The notes beneath the pieces were generated by a model. It had not been told where the DNA came from and did not search any database. It worked only from the letters and a program-made list of their open reading frames with translations. The translations under genes and the position numbers were made by a program. 64,000 nucleotides of DNA from Bog-756 sp963704585 (GTDB taxonomy: Bacteria; Actinomycetota; Acidimicrobiia; Acidimicrobiales; RAAP-2): positions 1,488,001 through 1,552,000 of the forward strand of contig OY969919.1 in the NCBI GenBank assembly GCA_963704585.1, read 5' to 3'. Every line of letters starts with the position of its first letter. Position 1 is the stretch's first letter. Shown here in pieces: positions 35,077 to 43,155 of this stretch.

Positions 35077-36585
35077 ATGGAACGGTTGAGCGGCCTCGAC
35101 GCCAGCTTCCTCTACCTCGAGGCCCCCAACCTCCACATGCACCTCGCCATGGTGATGGTGCTCGACCCCACGACCGTGCCCGGCGGGTACTCGTTCGACC
35201 GCATGCAGGCCACCGTCGGCGAGCGGACCCGGCGGAACCCGGTGTTCCAGCGGCGCCTGGTCGAGGTCCCGTTCCGGCTCGGCCACCCGGTGTGGATCGA
35301 CGATCCCGACTTCGACCTCGACTACCACGTCCGGCGCGCCGCGGTGCCGATGCCCGGGAGCCTGCGCGAGCTGTCCGAGCTGGCCGCCGAGATCGCGGGC
35401 CAGCAGCTCGACCGCACCAAGCCCCTCTGGGAATTCTGGGTGGTCGAGGGAGTGGCCGACGACCGGATCGCGATCGTGGTCAAGATGCACCACGCGACCG
35501 TCGACGGGGTCGCCGGGGCCGCGCTGCTCTCGGCCTTCTTCGACCTCGAGCCCGAGCCCGGTCCGGCGCGTCCCGCGCCGGACCGGCTCGAGGAGCGGCG
35601 CATCCCCTCCTCCCTCGAGCTGGTCTCCGAGGCCGTGCTCACCCACGCGATGCGCCCCTTCGAGCTCGCCACCGAGCTCGTGCGCACCGGCTACCGGCTC
35701 GCCGGCGTCGGGCGCATCCGGCGCCACCTCGCGCGGCACGGGACGCTCGCCACGGCCGCCCTCCCGCTCACCGCGCCGCGCATCTCCTGCAACACGGCGC
35801 TGACCCGGCGCCGGACGGTCGCCCTCACGCAGATCGGCCTCGACGAGGTCAAGCGCATCAAGGACGCGACGGGGACCACCGTCAACGACGTGGTGCTCGC
35901 GGTCGGCGCGGGTGCCTTGCGCCACTACCTGCAGGAGGGGGGCGAGCTCCCCGACCGGCCGCTCGTCGCGGTCGTCCCGGTCGCGGTGCGGCACGAGGAC
36001 GCGGCGCCGCACGGGTCGAACCAGGTCTCGTCGATGTTCGTACAGCTGCCCACCAACCTCGTGGACCCGCTCGACCGGCTGCTCGCCGTGCGAGAGAGCA
36101 CCAAGTCCGCGAAGGAGGAGCACGAGGTGCTCGGCGCGGACATGCTGCGCAACTGGGCCGAGTACGCGAGCCCGGTCCTCTTCGCGTACGCGGCGCGCTT
36201 CTACAGCTGGATGCGCCTCGCCGACCGCCACCGCCCGATCGCCAACCTGGTGGTGTCCAACGTGCCGGGGCCCGACCTGCCCTTCTACCTCGGCGGGGCG
36301 GAGCTCCTCGCGGGCTACCCCCTCGGGCCGGTCATCGACGGGATGGGGCTCAACATCACCATCATGAGCTACCGCAGGGTCCTCCACTGGGGGATCATCG
36401 CGGGCCGCGAGGCGATGCCCCGGGTGTGGGAACTCGCCGACGCGGTGCCCACCGCACTCGCCGAGCTCTCGGCCGCGGTCGCGACCGCGGAGCCGCCGTC
36501 TCAGGGCGCGGGCGCCACCGTCATCGACGACGCGCCCGTGCAGACCGTGACCGGGCGGCCGAACGTCGCGGAGACCGGGGAGTAG
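35077..36585 (+). CDS. wax ester synthase / diacylglycerol acyltransferase (WS/DGAT)
   Basis: 502 residues. The catalytic motif HHxxxDG is present as HHATVDG at residues 138-144, and the C-terminal NLVVSNVPGPDLPFYLGGAEL is a family signature. Such enzymes make wax esters or triacylglycerol storage lipid from acyl-CoA. In mycobacteria one member (Tgs1) belongs to the DosR regulon, but I see no DosR-like box in front of this copy. AAGGGAGCGGG precedes the ATG. The 3' end overlaps the convergent lipoprotein gene by 85 bases. Confidence 0.93.
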   Translation: MERLSGLDASFLYLEAPNLHMHLAMVMVLDPTTVPGGYSFDRMQATVGERTRRNPVFQRRLVEVPFRLGHPVWIDDPDFDLDYHVRRAAVPMPGSLRELSELAAEIAGQQLDRTKPLWEFWVVEGVADDRIAIVVKMHHATVDGVAGAALLSAFFDLEPEPGPARPAPDRLEERRIPSSLELVSEAVLTHAMRPFELATELVRTGYRLAGVGRIRRHLARHGTLATAALPLTAPRISCNTALTRRRTVALTQIGLDEVKRIKDATGTTVNDVVLAVGAGALRHYLQEGGELPDRPLVAVVPVAVRHEDAAPHGSNQVSSMFVQLPTNLVDPLDRLLAVRESTKSAKEEHEVLGADMLRNWAEYASPVLFAYAARFYSWMRLADRHRPIANLVVSNVPGPDLPFYLGGAELLAGYPLGPVIDGMGLNITIMSYRRVLHWGIIAGREAMPRVWELADAVPTALAELSAAVATAEPPSQGAGATVIDDAPVQTVTGRPNVAETGE

Positions 36586-37739
36586 GGAAGGACCGCGTCG
36601 AGACCGTCGACGACGAAGACCCCGTACCGGCCGGGCACGGCCACGATGTCGGTCGGATGCCCCGTGCCCTGTCCCGACGTCCCACCGGTGCGTTGCGGAA
36701 GCCGGACCGGGGTCCCCGGGCTGTCGAACGTCGCGAGCGGGACCGGAACGACCCAGTCGTTGGCCGAGTCGACGACCTGCAGGGAGGACCCTTCGGTCGT
36801 GAGCGCGAGCGCGGCCGGGTCGGAGATCCCGAACCGGTCGAAGCCGGTGGTCCCCTCCTGGGCCCCGGTCGCGGTCGCCAGCGCGACCACCCGGCCGCCG
36901 AAGTCGGACCCTCCCTGGCCCGCGACGTAGATGGTGGCGCCGTCGCCCGTCACGACGATGCCGTGCGGGGAGGCGACCGACGACACCGCGAGCCCCGTCG
37001 GGATCGCGGCGCCGGCGGTCGCGTCGGCCGTGTCGACCGGCACCACCGCGCCGGGCACCAGTGCGAAGAGGATCGGGCTCCTCGGCTCGAAGGCCATCCC
37101 GTAGACGGTCCGTCCCGGTCCGAGGTCGAGCGGTGTGCCCACGTCGCGGGTGATCGCGTCGACCGGCACGACGGTCGTGCCGCTCGCCGCCAGGATGGTC
37201 CGGCCGTTGGCCATGAGCGCGACCGCGTGGGTCGGACCGCTGCCCGGAAGCACGATCGGTGCGAGAGCCTGCTGGCGCTGGAGATCGATCGGGATCACCA
37301 CGTCGTGCACCCCGGCGCCGGAGCCGTGCGCGCCCGGCGCCGCCGTCGTCGACGCGCCGGTCGAGGACGTGCCGGTCGAGGACGTGCCGGCGGCGCCCGT
37401 CGGCGCCGGCGTCCCCGAGGAGGTCACCACGTAGGCCCACTTCCCGTCCGGCGAGGTGGTGATGGCGAAGTCACCGGGTGTCGGGCTCCCGGTGACCGGC
37501 AGGTGGATCGGGGGCTCCGCGACCCGGCTCGAGAGCTCGACCGGCGTCACCGCGTTCGGACAGGCGACGTACCCGACCAGACCCGGCGGCGCGAGCGAGG
37601 CGTCGTGGACCGGTGAGGGCTGCGGCGTCGCGAACACCGAGCAGCCGGCGAGGGCGACGGCGGCCGCGCCGATCGCGACCGCCGTACGCCCCGGTCGCGG
37701 GCGGGAGGGTCGCACCCGGGACGGTCCGATCGGCGGCAT
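36501..37739 (-). CDS. exported beta-propeller lipoprotein (YncE-like)
   Basis: 412 residues. The lipobox ALAGC-SV follows a basic N-terminus and hydrophobic stretch. The body repeats a YncE/NHL-like pattern (FAITTSPDGKWAYVVTSS; HAVALMANGRTILAAS; GIVVTGDGATIYVAGQG; ALALTTEGSSLQVVDS), suggesting a seven-bladed propeller. The Thr/Ser-rich loop at about residues 110-130 is encoded partly by a 15-bp tandem repeat (37356-37385). Ligand and function are unknown. A minus-strand TATGGT lies 11 bases before the ATG. Confidence 0.8.
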   Translation of the reverse strand: MPPIGPSRVRPSRPRPGRTAVAIGAAAVALAGCSVFATPQPSPVHDASLAPPGLVGYVACPNAVTPVELSSRVAEPPIHLPVTGSPTPGDFAITTSPDGKWAYVVTSSGTPAPTGAAGTSSTGTSSTGASTTAAPGAHGSGAGVHDVVIPIDLQRQQALAPIVLPGSGPTHAVALMANGRTILAASGTTVVPVDAITRDVGTPLDLGPGRTVYGMAFEPRSPILFALVPGAVVPVDTADATAGAAIPTGLAVSSVASPHGIVVTGDGATIYVAGQGGSDFGGRVVALATATGAQEGTTGFDRFGISDPAALALTTEGSSLQVVDSANDWVVPVPLATFDSPGTPVRLPQRTGGTSGQGTGHPTDIVAVPGRYGVFVVDGLDAVLPYSPVSATFGRPVTVCTGASSMTVAPAP

Positions 37740-37750
37740 GGCTGGTGCCG

Positions 37751-37756
37751 ACCATA
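37751..37756 (-). promoter_or_regulatory. possible -10 element of the propeller lipoprotein gene
   Basis: TATGGT on the minus strand, 11 bases before ATG 37739, so only a very short leader is possible. Confidence 0.35.
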
Positions 37757-37807
37757 GCGACGGCATCGGCACCGGGAGCGGGCACCCCGCAGTGCGTCGA
37801 GGGCCGA

Positions 37808-39430
37808 TCAGGCGGCGTCGGTCCGAGCCGGCGCGGCCGCAGGCCGCGCTGCGGGTGATGCGTCCACCGCCGGATCCGCCCGGTTGGGAAGGAGCGCGAC
37901 GACGGCGATCGCCGCGGCGCCGACCACGACCGCCCCGACGGTGACCGCGAGGCCCATCCCCTCGACGAACGCGTGGCGGGCGACCGCGGCGAGCGCCGCG
38001 CCCATCCCCCCGCCCACGTGGGACGCCACCGCGAGCGCGCCGCCGAGCGATCCGTCGATCACGGACCGGACCGACGCCGGGACGGAGGCGTGCGCGAGCG
38101 TCGGCGCGAGGAGGTCCTGGTACCGGGTGTTGAGGAGGCTCCCGAGCACGGCGACGCCCAGCGCGCCGCCCGTCTGCAGCGCCGCCCCGTTGGTCGCCGA
38201 TCCCACCCCCGCCTGCTCGAGCGGGAGGGAGCCCATCACCGACTCGGTGCAGGGGGCGAACGCGAGGCCGGTCCCGGTTCCCATGAGGAAGAACGCCGGC
38301 AGGATCTCGAGGTAGGTGGTGTGGACGGTGACCCGTGAGAGGAGGGCCAGGCCGACCGCGATGAGCACCATGCCGGTCGCCACGACCGGCTTGGTCCCGA
38401 TCGCGCGGACGGCGAGGGTCGAGAGTGGAGCCGCCACCAGGAGCACCGCGGCGATCGGGGCGACCCGCAGGCCGGTCTGGAGCGCGCTGTACCCGAGCGA
38501 GAACTGGAGGTACTGGGTGAGGAGGAAGAGACCGCCCATGAGGGCGAAGATGACCATCCCCATCGCGCCGATCGCGACGGAGAAGCGCCGCGAGCGGAAG
38601 AAGCGGAGCTCGAGCATCGGGTGGGTCGAGTGCCGCTCCCACAGGATGAAGCCGGTCAGGACGACGGCCGCGCCGCCGAGCGCGCCGAGCACGAGCGGCG
38701 AGCGGAAGGTCCGGCTCGGCGCCTCGATGATCCCCCACAGCAGGAGCCCCATCCCCACGATGGAGAGGACCGCGCCCAGCGGGTCCGGGCGCTTGGCGGC
38801 GGGGTTGCGCGAGTTGGGGACCAACCAGGCGACCGCGAGACAGCCGACGATCGCGATCGGCACGTTCACCAGGAAGACCGAGCCCCACCAGTAGTGCGCG
38901 AGCAGCCACCCGCCGGCGACGGGACCGATCGCGACCCCGAGCCCGGTCGTACCGGACCAGACCCCGATCGCGCGGGCACGCTCGTCCGGCTCGGTGAAGA
39001 CGTTGGTCAGGATCGAGAGCGTGGACGGCATGATCGCCGCCGCGCCGATGCCCATGAAGGCCCGCGAGCCGATGAGGTGCGCGGGCGTGTCGGAGAACGC
39101 CGAGGCGGCCGACCCCGCGGCGAACACGGTGAGGCCGACCATCAGCACCCACTTGCGGCCGAGGCGGTCACCGAGGCTGCCGGCCACGAGCAACAGTCCG
39201 GCGAAGACGATCGCGTACGCGTCGACGATCCACTGCAGCTGGCTCGACGACGCGCCCATGTCGCGGACGATCGCCGGGAGCGCCACGTTGAGGATGGTGT
39301 TGTCGAGGCTCACGATGAGGAGGCTCACGCAGAGCACGCCGAGGACCGCCCACCGGTGCGTGGCCCGGCCCGGGGCACCGGCTGCGCCCGGAACGGCAAC
39401 CTGGCGCCGGACCCCTCCCGCGTCGATCAC
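37808..39430 (-). CDS. MFS drug/metabolite exporter, DHA2 (14-helix) family
   Basis: 540 residues with about 14 membrane helices. Family motifs are SLLIVSLDNTILNVALPAIVRDM at helix 1 and AGSLGDRLGRKWVLMVG (motif A). Motif C-like GVAIGPVAGGWLLA is in helix 5. It should export a hydrophobic compound using the proton gradient. GTG 39430 overlaps the stop of the upstream ABC ATPase by GTGA, so the exporter is co-translated with the FtsX/LolD-type transporter. Confidence 0.92.
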   Translation of the reverse strand: MIDAGGVRRQVAVPGAAGAPGRATHRWAVLGVLCVSLLIVSLDNTILNVALPAIVRDMGASSSQLQWIVDAYAIVFAGLLLVAGSLGDRLGRKWVLMVGLTVFAAGSAASAFSDTPAHLIGSRAFMGIGAAAIMPSTLSILTNVFTEPDERARAIGVWSGTTGLGVAIGPVAGGWLLAHYWWGSVFLVNVPIAIVGCLAVAWLVPNSRNPAAKRPDPLGAVLSIVGMGLLLWGIIEAPSRTFRSPLVLGALGGAAVVLTGFILWERHSTHPMLELRFFRSRRFSVAIGAMGMVIFALMGGLFLLTQYLQFSLGYSALQTGLRVAPIAAVLLVAAPLSTLAVRAIGTKPVVATGMVLIAVGLALLSRVTVHTTYLEILPAFFLMGTGTGLAFAPCTESVMGSLPLEQAGVGSATNGAALQTGGALGVAVLGSLLNTRYQDLLAPTLAHASVPASVRSVIDGSLGGALAVASHVGGGMGAALAAVARHAFVEGMGLAVTVGAVVVGAAAIAVVALLPNRADPAVDASPAARPAAAPARTDAA

Positions 39431-40107
39431 GGCACCGGCACCAGGATCCGCCCGTCCCGCATCTCGACGGTCCGGTCCGCGGCCTCGGCCACCGTCCGGT
39501 CGTGGGTCACCAGCACGATCGTCTTCCCCTCGGCGTGGACCTTGCGGAAGAGCTCCACGACACGCTGTGAGGACGCCGAGTCGAGGCTGCCGGTCGGCTC
39601 GTCGGCGAGCAGGAGGTGCGGACCGTTCGCGAGGGCGCGGGCGATGGCGACCCGCTGGCGCTCGCCACCCGAGAGCTGGGTGGGCCGCCGCAGCTCGCGG
39701 CCTTCGAGGTCGACCTGGGCGAGGAGCTCGAGCGCGCGGGCGCGGCGCTGCTCTCGATGGAGCGGGCCGCCGAACATCGCGACCTCGATGTTGGCGAGCA
39801 CCGGCTGCTGTGGGAGCAGGTTGTGGAGCTGGAACACGAGCCCCACCTCCTCGCGCCGGAAACGGCTCAGGTCGCGCAGCCGTCGCAGGTCGCGGCCGCC
39901 GACGAGCACGGTGCCCGAGGTCGGGACGTCGAGCGAAGCGATGAGGTGGAGCAGGGTCGATTTCCCGCAACCCGATGGACCGGTGATCGCGACGAACTCG
40001 CCACGTCCGACCACCAGGTCGACGCCGTCGAGCGCTCGGATGTTGCCTTCGAAGGTGCGCGAGACGCCGCGGACTTCGACCTCGGGTGCGACCGGGGGAT
40101 CACTCAC
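39427..40107 (-). CDS. ABC transporter ATPase, LolD/MacB type
   Basis: 226 residues. Walker A GPSGCGKSTLLHL, LVFQLHNLLPQQPVLANIE, signature LSGGERQRVAIARAL and Walker B HLLLADEPTGSLD are intact. These are the features of ATPases that pair with FtsX-type permeases (lipoprotein release, macrolide or peptide export by mechanotransmission). The start overlaps the permease stop by 8 bases. Confidence 0.94.
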   Translation of the reverse strand: MSDPPVAPEVEVRGVSRTFEGNIRALDGVDLVVGRGEFVAITGPSGCGKSTLLHLIASLDVPTSGTVLVGGRDLRRLRDLSRFRREEVGLVFQLHNLLPQQPVLANIEVAMFGGPLHREQRRARALELLAQVDLEGRELRRPTQLSGGERQRVAIARALANGPHLLLADEPTGSLDSASSQRVVELFRKVHAEGKTIVLVTHDRTVAEAADRTVEMRDGRILVPVP

Positions 40108-41218
40108 GGTTCAGCGCCTGGAGCGGTGTGAGGCGGGCCGCCCGCACGAGCGGATAGATCGCGCCGAGGAGGGTCATGCCGATCGCGGTGTAGAGGGCGC
40201 GCCAGAACGCGCCCGGGCTGTAGCTCGTGTGCAGGATCCCGGTGAGCGAAGGCAGGCGCTCGAGTCCCCAGGTCACGAGGAACGAGAGCCCGACCCCGAC
40301 GACGGCGCCGACGAGCGCGAGGGTCAAGCTCTCGCCGAGGAGCAGACCGACGAGCCGGCTGCGGGACCAGCCGATGGCGCGGAGCAGCCCGAACTCGCGG
40401 ATCCGTTCGAAGAGGGTGAGCAGCATCGTGTTGCCGACGATGACCGCCCCGATGATGATGGCGAGGACCGTCGAGCCGGTGACCGCCGCCTTGAGATAGA
40501 CGAGATTGCGGTCGGCCCGTCCGAACTGCGCCGCGCTCTGGATGGTCGTGAGCTGCGGCTGGTTGTGCTCGATGCGTCCGGTGACCGTCGCGACCGGTGT
40601 CCCCGGGGTCACCTTCACGAAGGCCAGGGTCACGAGCCCCGGCACCCGGTTGTACCCCTGCACGGCCGGGAGCGGGAACATCGCCCCCGCGTCCCCGAAC
40701 TCGTTGCCCGTCGAGTAGATGCCGACGACGGTGTTGGTCGTGCCGTTCGCCGTGAAGGTGTCGCCGACGTGCAGCCCGAGGTTGGCCGCTGCCCGCCAGC
40801 CGAGCATGACCTCCTTGGAGGCGGTCGGCGCGTACGCGTGACCCGACACGATCGACACCCCGAACGCCGCCAGGTCCCCCGGATTGATCCCGATCTCGAT
40901 GAAGACCGGGTTGTCCGCGTTGATGTGCTCGATCTCGACGAGCACCCCGACCGCGGTGGCGACGCCTGGGGTGGCGGCGACCTTGGCGAGCTCGGTCTCG
41001 TCGATGGTGCTCGAGAGCACCTCGTTCACGCCCTTCTGCGCGACGGTGAAGTCGGCCTTGCCCACCGACATGATCGCGGCTGCCGACTGCTCGAGACCAC
41101 TGCTGGTGACCGCGAGGGTCACCACGGTCATCACTGCGAAGGCGATGGCGAACGCGAGGCCGAACGAACGGCTCTTGCGCATCCAGAGGTTGCGGAGGGC
41201 GAACGCGGCGAAGTCCAC
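40100..41218 (-). CDS. FtsX/MacB-type ABC permease
   Basis: 372 residues from GTG 41218: one N-terminal helix (FGLAFAIAFAVMTVVTLAV), a large external domain of ~200 residues, then three C-terminal helices with the FtsX motif LFERIREFGLLRAIGWSRS. The frame is open further upstream to 41386, but that part overlaps the DosR-like box and is not protein-like. GTG 41218 has AGGA five bases upstream and starts just before the first helix. A 30-codon leader ORF with a strong ribosome-binding site lies immediately upstream. Confidence 0.85.
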   Translation of the reverse strand: MDFAAFALRNLWMRKSRSFGLAFAIAFAVMTVVTLAVTSSGLEQSAAAIMSVGKADFTVAQKGVNEVLSSTIDETELAKVAATPGVATAVGVLVEIEHINADNPVFIEIGINPGDLAAFGVSIVSGHAYAPTASKEVMLGWRAAANLGLHVGDTFTANGTTNTVVGIYSTGNEFGDAGAMFPLPAVQGYNRVPGLVTLAFVKVTPGTPVATVTGRIEHNQPQLTTIQSAAQFGRADRNLVYLKAAVTGSTVLAIIIGAVIVGNTMLLTLFERIREFGLLRAIGWSRSRLVGLLLGESLTLALVGAVVGVGLSFLVTWGLERLPSLTGILHTSYSPGAFWRALYTAIGMTLLGAIYPLVRAARLTPLQALNRE

Positions 41219-41225
41219 GGCGGTC

Positions 41226-41318
41226 CTAGGCCGTGGCCCGCGAGGAGCGAGCGTCCGTCCGCGGGTCAGGTCGCCGGGACGACGTGCTGGCGCGGACGGT
41301 TTCGGCGGTGACGCCCAC
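41226..41318 (-). CDS. possible 30-residue leader peptide ahead of the ABC permease
   Basis: GTG 41318 is five bases after a perfect AAGGAGG (41323-41330) and reads 30 residues rich in Ser, Thr and Arg to a TAG at 41226, seven bases before the permease GTG. The DosR-like box at 41371-41386 points at it, at a distance that would place the transcript start near 41336. It could be a translated leader that couples to the permease; no family is recognisable, so the call is weak. Confidence 0.35.
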   Translation of the reverse strand: MGVTAETVRASTSSRRPDPRTDARSSRATA

Positions 41319-41370
41319 GGCGCCCTCCTTTCCTCTCCTGCCATCGTCGGGCCGCGCACGGTCACCCAGC

Positions 41371-41386
41371 TAGGGCCGAAGGTCAC
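41371..41386 (-). promoter_or_regulatory. DosR-like box 1
   Basis: GTGACCTTCGGCCCTA on the minus strand, identical to boxes 2 and 4. It faces the ABC permease/ATPase/MFS operon. The centre is 42 bp from a predicted start near 41336, with a weak -10 (GACGAT) at 41343-41348. It is also 87 bp upstream of the divergent cydD. Confidence 0.6.
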
Positions 41387-41457
41387 CGCCCCCGCGGCGC
41401 GAAGCCGCGGCGTCCGAACGGCACCTTCGACCTCGTGACGGCGGCATCCTCCCTGCG

Positions 41458-41463
41458 TACGAT
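41458..41463 (+). promoter_or_regulatory. -10 element of cydD
   Basis: TACGAT, nine bases before ATG 41473, with no ribosome-binding site between. Confidence 0.4.
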
Positions 41464-41472
41464 GGGTGCCCC

Positions 41473-43155
41473 ATGCAGGAGAGCCCGCGGGCGCGGCACG
41501 CCCCGATCGACCACCGCCTGCTCGACGCCACCCGGGGCACCCGGCGCTTTCTGGCCGGAAGCGTCGCCGCCGGCGCGATCACCGCGGTGCTCGTGGTCGC
41601 CCAGGCCTGGTTCCTCTCGACCGTCGCCGCGGGTGCGTTCGTCGGACGGCACGACCTCGAGGCGCTCGCGGCGCCCGTCGTCGGCCTGCTCGCCGTCGTC
41701 GCCGGACGCTCGCTCCTGGCCTGGTGGACGGAGCGCGGCGCGGCTCGTGCCTCGGCCGCTGCGAAGTCCGATCTCCGCACCGCCCTCGTCGGGCATGCCG
41801 CGGCACTCGGTGGGGGGGACGGCGGTCCCGATGCCGCGCGCCTCACGGTGCTCGCGACGACCGGCATCGACGCGCTCGACGCCTACTTCTCGCGCTACCT
41901 GCCCCAGGTCTTCCTCGCGGTCATCGTGCCGCTCGGCGTGATCGCCGTGCTCGCCGGCAGCGACGTGCTGTCGGCGGTCATCGTGGCGCTCACGGTCCCG
42001 CTGATCCCGATCTTCGGCGCCCTGGTGGGCGCCGCGACCCGTGAGCACACCGCCCGGCAGCTCGCGACCCTCGACCGGCTGGCGAACCACTTCCTCGACG
42101 TCGTGACCGGCCTCCCGACGCTGAAGGTCTTCGGCCGGGCGAAGGCCCAGGCCGAGGCCGTGGCCGAGAGCTCGGAACAGTACCGCGAGGCGACCATGTC
42201 GAACCTGCGCATCTCCTTCCTCTCCGCCCTCGTCCTCGAGCTGCTCGCGACCGTGGCGGTCGCGCTCGTCGCGGTGGCGGTCGGGCTCCGCCTGCTCGGC
42301 GGGCACCTCGAGTTCCGCACCGCGCTGTTCGTGCTCGTGCTCGCGCCCGAGGCCTACCTCCCGCTCCGCCAGCTCGCCACGCACTACCACGCGTCTGCGG
42401 CGGGGTTGGAGGCCGCAGACGCGGTCTTCGGGGTGCTCGAACAGCCACTCCCGCACCAGGCCGTCGCAGGAACGACCGGCGACGTGCCGGACCTGTCGGC
42501 GGGCATCGTGGTCGAGTCCCTCTCCGTCGTCCGCCCGGGGAGGAGCGACCCCGCACCACGCGGTCTCTCCTTCGAGGTGGCCGCCGGAGAGACGGTCGCG
42601 CTCGTTGGGCCGAGCGGCAGCGGCAAGTCGACCGCACTCGCCGTGATGCTCGGCCTGGCGTCGCCAACGACCGGGCGGGTGCTCATCGGACACCGTGACC
42701 TCCGGATGCTCGACCTCGACGCCTGGCGCTCCCGGATCGCCTGGGTCCCACAGCGGCCGCACCTCTTCGCGAGCTCGATCGCGCAGAACGTCCGGCTCGG
42801 CCGACACGAAGCAGACGACGAGGAGGTGCGCGACGCCGTCGCCCGCGCGCACCTCGACGACGTCGTCGCCCGTCTGCCGGCGGGGCTCGCCACCCGGCTC
42901 GGTGAGGGTGGCGCCGGCCTCTCGCACGGTGAGCGCCAGCGGGTCGCCCTTGCACGCGCGTTCCTCCGCGACGCACCGGTCGTGCTCCTCGACGAGCCGA
43001 CGGCCAACCTCGACGGGCGGACCGAAGAGCTCGTCCTCGACTCGGTGGCCGACCTCGTCAGGGGTCGGACCGCCGTGGTGGTCACCCACCGCCCGGCGCT
43101 ACTCGTCCTCGCCGACCGTGTCGTCGTGCTCGCACCCGCGGAGCTCCCGGCGTGA
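41473..43155 (+). CDS. cydD: CydD, thiol exporter ABC subunit for cytochrome bd assembly
   Basis: 560 residues: six-helix exporter domain (RYLPQVFLAVIVPLGVIAVL; LANHFLDVVTGLPTLKVFGRAKAQ, typical of CydD) and an ATPase domain with Walker A GPSGSGKSTALAV, signature LSHGERQRVALARAF and Walker B VVLLDEPTANLD. With CydC it exports cysteine/glutathione needed to assemble cytochrome bd oxidase and c-type cytochromes. The cydAB oxidase genes are not in this window. The stop overlaps the cydC start by GTGA. Confidence 0.92.
   Translation: MQESPRARHAPIDHRLLDATRGTRRFLAGSVAAGAITAVLVVAQAWFLSTVAAGAFVGRHDLEALAAPVVGLLAVVAGRSLLAWWTERGAARASAAAKSDLRTALVGHAAALGGGDGGPDAARLTVLATTGIDALDAYFSRYLPQVFLAVIVPLGVIAVLAGSDVLSAVIVALTVPLIPIFGALVGAATREHTARQLATLDRLANHFLDVVTGLPTLKVFGRAKAQAEAVAESSEQYREATMSNLRISFLSALVLELLATVAVALVAVAVGLRLLGGHLEFRTALFVLVLAPEAYLPLRQLATHYHASAAGLEAADAVFGVLEQPLPHQAVAGTTGDVPDLSAGIVVESLSVVRPGRSDPAPRGLSFEVAAGETVALVGPSGSGKSTALAVMLGLASPTTGRVLIGHRDLRMLDLDAWRSRIAWVPQRPHLFASSIAQNVRLGRHEADDEEVRDAVARAHLDDVVARLPAGLATRLGEGGAGLSHGERQRVALARAFLRDAPVVLLDEPTANLDGRTEELVLDSVADLVRGRTAVVVTHRPALLVLADRVVVLAPAELPA

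Noticed and set aside
36501..39152. A long minus-strand frame extending the propeller lipoprotein upstream through the MFS gene
   Set aside because: The signal peptide with lipobox begins at 37739; the upstream part is the MFS gene read in another frame.
41344..41386. Permease start at 41386 or ATG 41344
   Set aside because: The extra residues are encoded by the DosR-like box and low-complexity sequence with no ribosome-binding site; a leader ORF and GTG 41218 fit better.
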